Positions 1 to 7,566 of a DNA stretch of 32,081 bases are shown piece after piece. Source of the DNA: Actinoplanes sandaracinus (lineage in GTDB: Bacteria > Actinomycetota > Actinomycetes > Mycobacteriales > Micromonosporaceae); assembly GCF_030009775.1 (NCBI RefSeq), contig NZ_JASCTH010000012.1, positions 213,981-246,061 on the forward strand, read 5' to 3'. Positions within the stretch are counted from its first letter, which is position 1. Every line of letters starts with the position of its first letter. A program made the translations under genes and the position numbers. The notes under the pieces were generated by a model that ran no database searches, was not told the DNA's origin, and saw only the letters and a list, made by a program, of their open reading frames with translations.

Positions 1-118
1 GGTTGCGGTGCCGGGGGGGTGCTGGGGCCGTCGGGGTGCCGGCCTACGCACGACCGATCAGCGCACCACCGATCGCATCGGAGTAGCACCGATCGGGGCT
101 GGACGACTGGAGCAAAAC

Positions 119-169
119 GACCAGAGCAGAACGACCAGCATGACGACCAGAGCAGGAGGACCAGAGCAG
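119..169. repeat. Three copies of an 11-bp direct repeat
   Basis: GACCAGAGCAG occurs at 119-129, 145-155 and 159-169. A related short word, CACCGATC, recurs around 66, 87, 197 and 228. The spacing is irregular (26 and 14 bp), so this is not a CRISPR array. It looks like low-complexity sequence grown by slippage in non-coding DNA. Confidence 0.6.
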
Positions 170-293
170 GCGGACCGGAGAGCCTGGTCAAAGCACCACC
201 GATCAGGACCCGCATCGATGAGCGCATCACCGATCCGAGGGCAACACCACTCTGGGGGCAATACCAGCGTCACCCGTATCTGACGGCCTCTCA

Positions 294-322
294 CGGGCCC
301 CGCCGGACTCCGGCGGGGCCCG
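294..322. terminator. Terminator-like perfect hairpin
   Basis: The arms at 294-307 and 309-322 are exact reverse complements (left arm CGGGCCCCGCCGGA) around a single central base. This gives a very GC-rich stem of up to 14 bp, with fewer pairs closing in practice around a small loop. There is no T-tract, but actinobacterial terminators often lack one. It may end transcription entering from the left edge of the window. No gene inside the window obviously uses it. Confidence 0.5.
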
Positions 323-323
323 C

Positions 324-391
324 TGCCGTACCGCAGAGCCCGTGCCGCACCGCGGGCTCGCTGCCGCACCGCGGGCTCGCTGCCGCACCGC
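324..391. repeat. 19-bp tandem repeat, about 3.5 copies
   Basis: The unit TGCCGCACCGCGGGCTCGC is present exactly at 343-361 and 362-380, as a partial copy at 381-391, and as a diverged copy at 324-342. It directly follows the hairpin at 294-322. No coding function is evident. Confidence 0.7.
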
Positions 392-540
392 CGTTGATCT
401 ACACCTGGCTGACCCGGAGGCCGCCAACGGCGTCCGTCTCGTCCAGCCCGACCGTGGCCGCCCATCCGATCCGCTCCGGCCACCTCACCCGGCCCGACGC
501 CCGATGCCTATCCGGCCCAACGCTGGACGCCCCATCCAGC

Positions 541-663
541 CCGACCCCACCAGCCGTAGCCCAGCCACCTCAACCCAGCCCCAAATCCCACCGCAACGAC
601 GGCCGACCCCGCCAGCCGTAGCCCAGCCACCCCACCCCAACCCCAAACCCACCCCAACGACGG
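541..663. repeat. Tandem duplication of a ~62-bp unit
   Basis: The segment starting at 541 (CCGACCCCACCAGCCGTAGC) is repeated from 603 with a few substitutions; both copies end in a CAACGACGG motif. The two copies are head to tail and about 85-90% identical by eye. The sequence is C-rich and strand-biased, with no gene in it. Confidence 0.7.
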
Positions 664-771
664 CCCATCCGGCGGGGGCCGTAGCCCACGCAGGTCACTC
701 ACGACGACTTCAGAACGCACGGGAGTGCATCGGCAACCGCATGAACTCGACAGCACGCGCCGTGGCCGTTG

Positions 772-873
772 GCTTTCGCCAGTTGTTGATCTGGTGGCCG
801 TGCGGAAGCGCTGTCTCACGTGCCTTCTGACCGCGAATTTCGCACGGCCAGCAGATCAACAACGGGCGAAAGC
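772..873. repeat. Long inverted repeat, possible MITE or dispersed palindromic element
   Basis: The left arm (772-807) and right arm (838-873) are reverse complements over 36 bp with only 3 mismatches; the arm core reads CAGATCAACAAC on one side and GTTGTTGATCTG on the other. The centre is 30 bp (808-837). No transposase and no clear target-site duplication are visible. It could be a non-autonomous element, a dispersed palindromic repeat or a strong cruciform. Confidence 0.65.
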
Positions 874-1146
874 GGCCGCGATCCCGGGAAACGCCTGACC
901 TCGGTGGATCTTGGCCGGCTCTGCCGGGTGGCCGTGAGTGCCGCCTCGATCCGACCGGGACTACACCCACGACCAGCCAGCCAAGGTCGACTTGGCCACC
1001 GTGCGTTCGGGGACGGCCACACCCGAACCCACCTCAACGACGGCGGGACGACCCGGACGGCATCCAGCCGGAGGCGGCGCGGCGAGCGAGCGGGCGGGCG
1101 CGCGGGCGGGGGCGAGCGAAAAGCCCGGTTCCGTACCCAGCGCTGC

Positions 1147-1160
1147 TTGAAACGTATCAC
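1147..1160. promoter_or_regulatory. LacI-family operator, upstream site
   Basis: TTGAAACGTATCAC contains TGAAACGTATCA, which differs by one base from the perfect palindrome TGAAACGTTTCA, a typical LacI-family operator form. It lies about 65 bp upstream of the -35 element of the sugar operon. A second site lies with its centre 120 bp further downstream, so looping is possible. Confidence 0.55.
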
Positions 1161-1223
1161 CAATGATGCCCCGCCGACTGGCCTGCGGTAACGAGAAATC
1201 ACGGCCACCCAGCGAATCGACCC

Positions 1224-1252
1224 TTGACCCTGCCCTAACAGGCTCGTAACGT
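1224..1252 (+). promoter_or_regulatory. Sigma-70-type promoter of the rhamnose-type operon
   Basis: A -35 element TTGACC (1224-1229) is separated by exactly 17 bp from a -10 element TAACGT (1247-1252). Transcription would begin near 1259, about 45 nt before the first gene. The downstream operator (1268-1281) would then sit just after the start site, a classic repression position. Confidence 0.55.
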
Positions 1253-1267
1253 GACTCACACCTCATC

Positions 1268-1281
1268 TAGAACGTTTCAAG
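1268..1281. promoter_or_regulatory. LacI-family operator, downstream site
   Basis: TAGAACGTTTCAAG contains AACGTTTCA, the mirror half of the upstream site, and matches TGAAACGTTTCA at 10 of 12 positions. It lies just past the expected transcription start of the sugar operon. No LacI-family gene is present in the window, so the regulator must be encoded elsewhere. Confidence 0.5.
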
Positions 1282-1303
1282 AATCCCTTTATCAGGAGGC
1301 GTC

Positions 1304-2332
1304 ATGCGCCCTCGGTTCCCTGCCGCCGTCGCCCTGGTCACCACAGCTGCCATAGCACTCACCGGGTGCACGAAGAAGAACGACACCGACCCCGCCGCCA
1401 CCGGCGCCTTCGGCAACAAGACGTACAAGGTGGCGTTTGTCCCGAAGTTGCAGGGCGTTCCCTACTTCGAGGCGATGAACTCGGGTGGCAAGGAGGCCGC
1501 CAAGGCGCTCGGCAACGTCGAGTGGCTCTATCAGGGCCCGACTCAGGCCGACGCCGCCGCGCAGGCCGACATCGTGCGCTCCTACATCCAGCAGAAGGTC
1601 GACGCCCTGATCGTGGCGCCGAACGACCCGGACAGCATGGCCCCGCTGCTGCAGCAGGCCAAGGACGCCGGCATCCACGTGGCGACCGCTGACACCGACG
1701 CGCCGACCAGCGTGCGGGAGGTGTTCGTCAACCAGGCCACCGCCGAGGGCATCGGTCAGGGCCTGACCGACGCGCTGCTGACCGCGATGGGCGGCAAGGG
1801 CAAGTATGCGATCGTCTCCTGCGGCCAGACCGCCGAGAACCTGAACTCCTGGATCGAGGTGCAGAGGGCCTACACCAAGGAGAAGTACCCGGACGCGCAG
1901 ATCGTCGACATCGTCTACGCCGGCGAGGACCAGGCCCGGGCGACCCAGATGGCGACCGACCTGATGAACGCCCACCCGGATCTGACCGGCCTGGTCGGCG
2001 AGTGCACGTCGAGCGCGCCGGGGGTGGCGCAGGCGGTCAAGGACGCCGGCAAGATCGGCAAGGTCTTCACCGTCGGTCTGGGCACTCCGCAGGCGATGAA
2101 GCCGTACCTGCAGGACAAGTCGTCGACCGCCGCGATCCTCTGGGACGTGGAGAACCTCGGTTACCTGACGGCGTGGGCCGGCGCTCAGATCGCTCAGGGC
2201 AAGCCGTTCGCCGCGACCAACAACGTCTCGAGCGAGCTGTCCGCGGTCACCTACGACACGGCGAAGAAGATGCTGCTCCTGGGCCCGGCGCTGGCGATCA
2301 CCGACAAGAACGTCGACCAGTTCAACTACTGA
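1304..2332 (+). CDS. rhaS: Rhamnose-type sugar ABC transporter, substrate-binding lipoprotein
   Basis: Periplasmic-binding-protein-like lipoprotein that would capture a sugar outside the membrane and hand it to the permeases encoded downstream. The N-terminus is a lipoprotein signal: arginines at 2 and 4, a hydrophobic stretch and a lipobox ending LTGC with Cys22 as lipidation site. The mature part has the type I (ribose/rhamnose/autoinducer-2) fold pattern, starting with a beta-strand YKVAFVPK and including VDALIVAPNDPDSM and the hinge-side GLVGECTSSAPGV. At 342 aa it has normal length. AGGAGG at 1294-1299 supports this ATG. The stop overlaps the next start by one base. Rhamnose specificity is inferred from the isomerase at the end of the operon and the RhaS-like sequence; another deoxy-sugar cannot be excluded. 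Confidence 0.85.
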   Translation: MRPRFPAAVALVTTAAIALTGCTKKNDTDPAATGAFGNKTYKVAFVPKLQGVPYFEAMNSGGKEAAKALGNVEWLYQGPTQADAAAQADIVRSYIQQKVDALIVAPNDPDSMAPLLQQAKDAGIHVATADTDAPTSVREVFVNQATAEGIGQGLTDALLTAMGGKGKYAIVSCGQTAENLNSWIEVQRAYTKEKYPDAQIVDIVYAGEDQARATQMATDLMNAHPDLTGLVGECTSSAPGVAQAVKDAGKIGKVFTVGLGTPQAMKPYLQDKSSTAAILWDVENLGYLTAWAGAQIAQGKPFAATNNVSSELSAVTYDTAKKMLLLGPALAITDKNVDQFNY

Positions 2333-3843
2333 TGACCGACACCGACGAAACCCCCCGGCTGCGCCTGACCGCTGTCAGCAAGCGGTTCGGCGCGGTCCGG
2401 GCCATTCAACACGCCGATTTCGCGGTACGGGCGGGCAAGGTCCACGCCCTGGTCGGCGAGAACGGCGCCGGCAAGTCCACGATGATCAAGATCGTGGCGG
2501 GCGCGGAGACCGCCGACACCGGCGAGATCGAGTTCGACGGTGTGCCGGCCCGCATCGCGAGCACCACCGACGCGATCGGGCTCGGCATCGCCACCGTCTA
2601 TCAGGAGCCGCAGCTATTCCCGGAGCTCACGGTCGCGGAGAACATCTTCCTCGGCCGCGAGCTGCGATCGCCCCTCCTGAAGAAGGTCGACTGGGCGGCG
2701 CAGAACGCGAAGGTGGTCGAGCTGCTGGAGCTGCTCGGCCTGCCGGAGCGTTACGCGACCGCCGAGGTCGGCACCCTGTCGGTGGCCGAGCAGCAGCAGG
2801 TGTCGATCGCAAAGGCGCTGGCCTCGGACGCGAAGGTGCTGATCCTGGACGAGCCGTCGGCGATCCTGACCGACGCCGAGATCGAGGTGCTCTTCGGCGT
2901 GATCCGGCGGCTGACCGCCGCCGGAGTCGCGGTCATCTACATCTCCCACCGTCTGGACGAGTTGTTCCGGATCGCGGACGAGGTGACGGTCATGCGTGAC
3001 GGGCGCACGATCGGCACGTACCCGATCGAGGACCTGAGCGTGCGGCAGATCGCCCACCTGATGGTGGGCGAGGCGCTCTCCGACGCGCGGCCGCATCGTC
3101 GGGTCCCGGAGGGACCGGCGGTGCTGGAGCTGCGCGGCCTGGGCCGCGCCGGCAAGTTCCGTGACGTCGACGTGACCGTCCGAAAAGGCGAGATCGTCGC
3201 CCTGTACGGGCTGGTCGGCTCAGGCGTCTCGGAGATCGCTGCATGTGTGTACGGAATCGACCACAGTACACATGGATCAATATTGATCAAATCAAGTCAA
3301 GTCAACATCAGGAGCCCTGAGCACGCCCAGCGGCTCGGTATCGCGTTGTTGCCGGCGAACCGCAAGGTGGAGGGCATGTTCGGCTTCCAGTCGATCGCGT
3401 TCAACATCTCCGCGGGCCATCTACGCCGGATGTCGCGGTTCGGCACGTTCATCGACCGGGCGGCGGAGCGCGGCAAGGCGCTGGAACTGATCAAGCGGCT
3501 CGCGGTGAAGACGCCGCACGAGCGGCAGGCGATCAGCGCGATGTCCGGCGGCAACGCGCAGAAGGTCGTGCTGGCCCGGCAGCTGGTGGAGCGGCCGAAG
3601 GTGCTGGTGCTGGCCGAACCGACGCAGGGTGTCGACGTGGGCGCCAAGGAGGAGATCCATCGCCTGATCACCGAGCTGGCCGAGGAGGGCACCGCGGTGC
3701 TGGTGGTGACCTCGGACCTGCCGGAGGCGCTGCGCATCGCCGACCGCATCCAGGTGGTGCGGGGCGGCACGACGACGGACGAGTTCGGCCCGGACGCCAG
3801 CCAGGTGGACCTGCTGGCCGCGGCGGCGGGAGGCCGGGAATGA
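2332..3843 (+). CDS. rhaT: Sugar ABC transporter, double ATP-binding protein
   Basis: Energises sugar import; two fused nucleotide-binding domains as in RbsA/RhaT (503 aa, normal length). Domain 1 has Walker A GENGAGKST (residues 42-50), a degenerate signature LSVAEQQQ and Walker B ILDEPSAIL. Domain 2 has the usual degenerate Walker A (GLVGSGVSE), an intact signature MSGGNAQK and a Walker B reading VLVLAEPTQGVDVG, with Ala where Asp is typical. The ATG at 2332 overlaps the preceding stop (TGATG), indicating coupled translation. Odd feature: codons at about 3241-3310 are much poorer in GC (about 40%) than the rest and contain palindromes (see findings), although the protein aligns without insertion. 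Start could also be slightly downstream, but the overlap favours 2332. Confidence 0.87.
   Translation: MTDTDETPRLRLTAVSKRFGAVRAIQHADFAVRAGKVHALVGENGAGKSTMIKIVAGAETADTGEIEFDGVPARIASTTDAIGLGIATVYQEPQLFPELTVAENIFLGRELRSPLLKKVDWAAQNAKVVELLELLGLPERYATAEVGTLSVAEQQQVSIAKALASDAKVLILDEPSAILTDAEIEVLFGVIRRLTAAGVAVIYISHRLDELFRIADEVTVMRDGRTIGTYPIEDLSVRQIAHLMVGEALSDARPHRRVPEGPAVLELRGLGRAGKFRDVDVTVRKGEIVALYGLVGSGVSEIAACVYGIDHSTHGSILIKSSQVNIRSPEHAQRLGIALLPANRKVEGMFGFQSIAFNISAGHLRRMSRFGTFIDRAAERGKALELIKRLAVKTPHERQAISAMSGGNAQKVVLARQLVERPKVLVLAEPTQGVDVGAKEEIHRLITELAEEGTAVLVVTSDLPEALRIADRIQVVRGGTTTDEFGPDASQVDLLAAAAGGRE
3241..3310 (+). other. Low-GC palindromic patch inside the ATPase gene
   Basis: About 40% GC over 70 bp (about 32% over 3271-3310), within a gene of roughly 70% GC. 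It contains the perfect 14-bp palindrome GATCAATATTGATC (3275-3288), an inverted repeat TGTGTAC/GTACACA (3246-3252 and 3266-3272) and a run of ATCAA/GTCAA words. It stays in frame and encodes the start of the second nucleotide-binding domain after its Walker A-like loop. Confidence 0.6.
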
Positions 3844-3895
3844 CCACCGGTGCCGGACGAGACCGGATGACCGCGGCGGGAGGCGGCGGATGACC
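3823..3895 (+). repeat. Duplicated translation-start region between ATPase and permease genes
   Basis: The sequence GCGGCGGGAGG followed shortly by ATGACC occurs twice, about 50 bp apart: around 3825-3845 and around 3873-3895. A third ATGACC lies at 3867. The first ATG (3840) overlaps the ATPase stop and opens a 17-codon frame ending TGA at 3891-3893, which in turn overlaps the permease ATG at 3890. A tandem duplication of the intergenic start region explains this. The mini-frame may pass ribosomes from one gene to the next. Confidence 0.5.
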
Positions 3896-4885
3896 GCGGT
3901 GGCGGAAGCGAAGATCACGAAACGGGTGCTGCCGCCGCCGGTCACCGGGCAGGAGTTCGTGCTGGTCGGCGTGATCGCGGTGGTCTGGGCCGCGCTCGCG
4001 GTCAGCACGCCGGCGTTCATGACGGCCGGTTCGATCCAGCCGCTGCTGGTGGCGACCGCCCCGATCGCGCTGGTCGGCGTCGGCATGACCATCGTGATCA
4101 TCACGGGCGGCATCGACGTCTCGGTCGGTGGCGCGATCATGGTCTGTTCGGTGCTGACCGCGAAGGCCCTGGTCGGCTCCGAGGTCGGCCTGGGTGTCGC
4201 GGCGCTGCTCTCGGTGCTGGCGGGCGGGCTGCTGGGCCTGGTCAACGGCGTGCTCATCGCCTACGGCCGGGTGCACGCGATCATCATCACCTTCGGTACG
4301 GCCAACCTGTTCATGTTCCTCGGCCTGCGGATCTTCGGTTCCGGCACGGTGAACGGCATCCCCGGCACGCTGGCGTTCTTCGGGCGCGGACCGGACGGGC
4401 GCACCCTCGGCGTCCCGCACGCGTTCCTGATCACCCTGATAATCACCGCGGCGGCCTGGTGGTACCTGCGGCACACCGCGGGCGGCAGGCACTTCTTCGC
4501 GATCGGCGGCGACGCGCAGGCCGCCCGGCTGGCGGGCGTGCGCGTGCAGCGCCGGACCCTGCTCGCCTACGTGGTGACCGGCCTGCTCGTCGGCCTGGCG
4601 TCGTGCTTCGTGATCGCGCAGGGCACGTCGACGCTCGACCAGTCGGTCGGTTCCGGCAAGGAGCTGGCGGTGATCGCGGCGGTCGTCATCGGCGGCACCT
4701 CGATCATGGGCGGCCGCGGTTCGGTGCTCGGCACCCTGCTGGGCGCGCTGCTGGTGCAGTCGGTCGCGTCCGGCGTGACCCAGTTGGGCTGGCGTTCGCA
4801 ACTCTCCGACCTGTTTGTCGGCGTCTTCATCATCGTGGCGGTCGGCGCCGACCTGCTGCGTGCCCGGGCGAGGAGGAACCGGTGA
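3890..4885 (+). CDS. rhaP: Sugar ABC transporter permease 1 (RbsC/RhaP type)
   Basis: Integral membrane subunit of the sugar importer. The 331-aa protein is mostly hydrophobic with about nine or ten membrane spans. It carries the family motif GGIDVSVGG after the second span group and the cytoplasmic coupling segment GGDAQAARLAGVRV, which contacts the ATPase. The C-terminal GGTSIMGGRGSVLGTLLGALL is typical of ribose/rhamnose permeases. GGGAGG lies seven bases before the ATG. Two upstream ATGs (3840, 3867) are in another frame. The stop overlaps the GTG of the next gene (GTGA). Assignment to rhaP rather than rhaQ is by gene order only. Confidence 0.83.
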   Translation: MTAVAEAKITKRVLPPPVTGQEFVLVGVIAVVWAALAVSTPAFMTAGSIQPLLVATAPIALVGVGMTIVIITGGIDVSVGGAIMVCSVLTAKALVGSEVGLGVAALLSVLAGGLLGLVNGVLIAYGRVHAIIITFGTANLFMFLGLRIFGSGTVNGIPGTLAFFGRGPDGRTLGVPHAFLITLIITAAAWWYLRHTAGGRHFFAIGGDAQAARLAGVRVQRRTLLAYVVTGLLVGLASCFVIAQGTSTLDQSVGSGKELAVIAAVVIGGTSIMGGRGSVLGTLLGALLVQSVASGVTQLGWRSQLSDLFVGVFIIVAVGADLLRARARRNR

Positions 4886-5913
4886 GCAGAGCCGTACGCA
4901 TCCTTCTCACGCAGCGCATCGCGTTGCTGGCGCTGCTGATCGTCGTCGTGGTCGTCACGTTCTTCATCAACGACGCGGGCGGCTACCTGACCGCGCCGTA
5001 CGACTTCGACTACATGTCGGCGTCACTGATCAGCGCGGTTCCGCTGGCCATGCTGGGCCTGGCGGAACTGCTGGTCATCCTCTCCGGGCGGGGCGGCATC
5101 GACCTGAGCGTCGGTGCCGTCGTGAGCCTGGCCGGCATGGTGTTCGGGTTCACGTACGGCGAATGGGGCTGGCCGTTGTGGCCGGCGATCCTGGCCACGG
5201 CCGGGTTCGGGGCGCTGTGCGGGGCGGTCAACGGGTTCCTGGTGTCGTACATCGGGTTCCCGGCGCTGATCGCGACGCTGGCGACGTTCTACGCCTACAA
5301 GTCGCTGGCCATCGTGATCAACGATCAGCAGCCGATCAGCACGAAACCGATCCAGGAGCTGTTCTCCCTGAGCAAGTCGGTGGAGTTGCCGCTGTTCGGC
5401 CGGTACGTGCCCGACGTGCCGCTCGGCATCTTCACGTTCCTGCTGCCCACGGTGGTGGCGGTCTGGCTGTTGCTGGCCCGCACCACCTACGGGCGGCGCC
5501 TCTACGCGATCGGCACCAACGACGTCGCCGCTCGCTGGGCCGGGCTCCCGGTCAAGGACACGCGCTTCAAGGCGTACGTCTACGCGGGTCTGATCTCCGG
5601 CCTGGTGGCCGTGGTGACCGTGGGCCAGTTCGCCTCGGCCCGCCCGGACGCCGGGGTCTCCGGCAACGGCATGGCTCTGCCCGCGATCACCATCGCCGTC
5701 CTCGGCGGGGTGGCGATCACCGGTGGGATCGGCCGCGTCGCCGGGGTCGTGCTGGCCACTCTGCTCATCGTCTGGCTCAACGCCGGCATCCTGCTCGCCT
5801 TCGTCGGCAACGAGGGCTCGCAGTACCAGCTTCTCGCCCTGGGCGCGGTGCTGGTGTTCGCCGCCTTGTTGAACGGGCTCACCAATCGACGGTACGGAGG
5901 TACCACGTCATGA
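4882..5913 (+). CDS. rhaQ: Sugar ABC transporter permease 2 (RbsC/RhaQ type)
   Basis: Second membrane subunit, 343 aa, pairing with the preceding permease to form the channel. It shows the same family landmarks: GGIDLSVGAVVSLAGM, the coupling segment GTNDVAARWAGLPV and the late GGVAITGGIGRVAGVVLATLL. The start is GTG at 4882, preceded by AGGAGG (4871-4876) and overlapping the stop of the first permease. The end overlaps the isomerase start as ATGA. Having two different permeases fits RhaP/RhaQ-type systems rather than the single permease of ribose systems. Confidence 0.83.
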   Translation: MSRAVRILLTQRIALLALLIVVVVVTFFINDAGGYLTAPYDFDYMSASLISAVPLAMLGLAELLVILSGRGGIDLSVGAVVSLAGMVFGFTYGEWGWPLWPAILATAGFGALCGAVNGFLVSYIGFPALIATLATFYAYKSLAIVINDQQPISTKPIQELFSLSKSVELPLFGRYVPDVPLGIFTFLLPTVVAVWLLLARTTYGRRLYAIGTNDVAARWAGLPVKDTRFKAYVYAGLISGLVAVVTVGQFASARPDAGVSGNGMALPAITIAVLGGVAITGGIGRVAGVVLATLLIVWLNAGILLAFVGNEGSQYQLLALGAVLVFAALLNGLTNRRYGGTTS

Positions 5914-7061
5914 ACCTCGACGGACTGGACGGCTTCACGATCGAGGTCCCGAGCTGGGCTTACGGGAACTCGGGCACCCGGTTCAAGGTCTTCACCCGTC
6001 CTGGTGGACCACGGAACGCGTACGAGAAGCTGTCGGACGCCGCGCAGGTCAACCGCCTGACCGGGCTCGCGAACCGGGTGTCGCTGCACATCCCGTGGGA
6101 CCTGGTCGACGACTGGGCGGACCTGCGGGCGCACGCCGACAAACTGGGCGTGAGGATCGGGGCGATCAACTCGAACCTGTTCCAGGACGACGACTACCGG
6201 CTCGGCTCGCTGTGTCATCGCGACCCGGCGGTGCGCCGCAAGGCGATCGACCACCATCTGCGGTGCCTGGACGTGATGCGCACGACCGGCTCGACGGACC
6301 TGAAGATCTGGTTGCCGGACGGCCTGAACTACGCCGGCCAGGACTCGCTGCGGGGCCGTCAGGACCGGCTGGCCGAGTCGCTGCGGACGATCTACGACGC
6401 GATGGACGACGATCACCGCCTGCTGCTGGAGTACAAGTTCTTCGAGCCGTACTTCTACAGCATGGACATCCCGGACTGGGGCACCTCACTGCTGCACTGC
6501 CTGGCGCTGGGCGAGCGGGCCACGGTGGTGCTGGACACCGGCCACCACGCGCCGGGCACCAACATCGAGTTCATCGTGATGCAGCTGATCCGGCAGGGCA
6601 GGCTGGGCGCGTTCGACTTCAACTCGCGCTTCTACGCCGACGACGACCTGATCGTCGGCTCGGCGGACCCGTTCCAGCTGTTCCGGATCATGTCGGAGAT
6701 CGTGGCGGCCGGCGCGCACCGGCCCGAGTCGGGCGTCAACTTCATGCTCGACCAGTGCCACAACATCGAGGAGAAGATCCCGGGCCAGATCCGCTCGGTC
6801 CTCAATGTCGAGCAGGCGCTCGCGAAGGCACTGCTGGTGGACGCCGAGGCGCTCAGCGCCGCGCAGGCCGACGGCGACGTGCTGGGCGCGCACCAGGTGC
6901 TGATGGACGCCTACGAGACCGACGTGCGGTCCGCTCTCGCGGACCGGCGGGAGGCGCGGGGCCTCCCGCGCGATCCGGTCAAGGCTTTCGGAGCGTCGGG
7001 GTACGCCCAGACGGTCGCCGCCGAGCGCGTCGGTGGAGCGCAGGCAGGCTGGGGAGCCTGA
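5910..7061 (+). CDS. rhaI: L-rhamnose isomerase (Pseudomonas stutzeri type)
   Basis: Interconverts L-rhamnose and L-rhamnulose, the first catabolic step after uptake; cytoplasmic TIM-barrel metalloenzyme, 383 aa. Visible family blocks are LEYKFFEPYFYSMDIPDWGTS (metal-binding Glu), VVLDTGHHAPGTNIEF (metal-binding Asp and His) and FDFNSRFYADDDLIVGSADPFQLF (the DDD metal/water-binding segment). As I recall, P. stutzeri has His in the FHFN position where this protein has Asp (FDFN). GGAGG precedes the ATG, which overlaps the permease stop by four bases, so it is translationally coupled. The kinase and aldolase needed to complete the pathway are not in the window. Confidence 0.85.
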   Translation: MNLDGLDGFTIEVPSWAYGNSGTRFKVFTRPGGPRNAYEKLSDAAQVNRLTGLANRVSLHIPWDLVDDWADLRAHADKLGVRIGAINSNLFQDDDYRLGSLCHRDPAVRRKAIDHHLRCLDVMRTTGSTDLKIWLPDGLNYAGQDSLRGRQDRLAESLRTIYDAMDDDHRLLLEYKFFEPYFYSMDIPDWGTSLLHCLALGERATVVLDTGHHAPGTNIEFIVMQLIRQGRLGAFDFNSRFYADDDLIVGSADPFQLFRIMSEIVAAGAHRPESGVNFMLDQCHNIEEKIPGQIRSVLNVEQALAKALLVDAEALSAAQADGDVLGAHQVLMDAYETDVRSALADRREARGLPRDPVKAFGASGYAQTVAAERVGGAQAGWGA

Positions 7062-7110
7062 TCCCGCGAAAATAATCCGGAACAGGGCGGTCCGGGCGCA
7101 GTATGAGCGC

Positions 7111-7515
7111 ATGGAGACCGCCGCGCAGCCGGAGGACCGGGACCACGTGGCCGGTGTCCGGGCCCGCCTCGCCGATCTCGTCGAGGGGGCTCCGTCGCCG
7201 GCCGAGCTGGCCCTGGTGCTCCGGCTCCTGCGTTCGTTCGCCGCGAAGGCCCCTCTCGCGGCGAACGAACTGGTGCGCCTGCTGCGCGCGGGCGACCCGG
7301 TCGCGGTGCGCGATCACGCGCACAGCCTGAAGGGTTCGGCCGCCAACGTCGGCGCCACCGGGCTCGCCGCGGTCTGCGCCCAGGTCGAGGACCGGGCGCG
7401 GGCCGGGGTCGTCGCCGACGTCGGCCCGACCGCGGCCCGGCTGCGCTCCGAGACGGACGGCGCCGTGCGGGCGGCGCAGATCCTGACCGACGAGTATGAG
7501 CGGGTCATGGCGTGA
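7111..7515 (+). CDS. Hpt-domain phosphotransfer protein
   Basis: Small (134 aa from ATG 7111) helical protein with the histidine phosphotransfer motif HSLKGSAANVG, whose His accepts phosphate from a receiver domain. No other domain is visible, so it should act as a free shuttle between receiver proteins. It begins 49 bp after the isomerase and could be read from the same transcript, but its function fits the signalling genes that follow. An in-frame GTG at 7033, inside the end of the isomerase gene, would add 26 residues that look non-conserved. I prefer the ATG, though neither has a strong ribosome-binding site. Likely partners are the receiver domains at 7567-8730 and 12579-14480. Confidence 0.75.
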   Translation: METAAQPEDRDHVAGVRARLADLVEGAPSPAELALVLRLLRSFAAKAPLAANELVRLLRAGDPVAVRDHAHSLKGSAANVGATGLAAVCAQVEDRARAGVVADVGPTAARLRSETDGAVRAAQILTDEYERVMA

Positions 7516-7566
7516 CCGCCGCGGGCGACGGCCGGAAGCGCCTGCCGGCGGCCGGCCCCGCGTGAC

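Larger units (their letters stand above)
1..1146. other. Non-coding, repeat-rich leader region
   Basis: No reading frame here looks like a real protein: the open frames are arginine/proline-rich, overlap on both strands and match no family I know, as expected of random high-GC DNA. The stretch holds several short repeats (listed separately), one terminator-like hairpin and one long inverted repeat. The right part (about 880-1140) shows nothing further that I can name. Genes before position 1 may terminate at the hairpin at 294-322. Confidence 0.6.

Noticed and set aside
119..391. Possible CRISPR array
   Set aside because: Repeats are only 11-19 bp, irregularly spaced or directly tandem, and lack unique spacers; no cas genes nearby.
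19..1259. Several open frames of 60-200 codons on both strands in the left region
   Set aside because: Low-complexity, mutually overlapping, no family pattern, no good ribosome-binding sites, and they run through tandem repeats.
3840..3893. 17-codon frame between the ATPase and permease genes as a separate gene
   Set aside because: Composition follows from a duplicated start region; I keep it only as a possible coupling element.
7516..7566. GC-rich complementary words between the Hpt gene and the convergent receiver gene as a terminator
   Set aside because: The pairing is short and interrupted; many alternative pairings exist in such GC-rich sequence.
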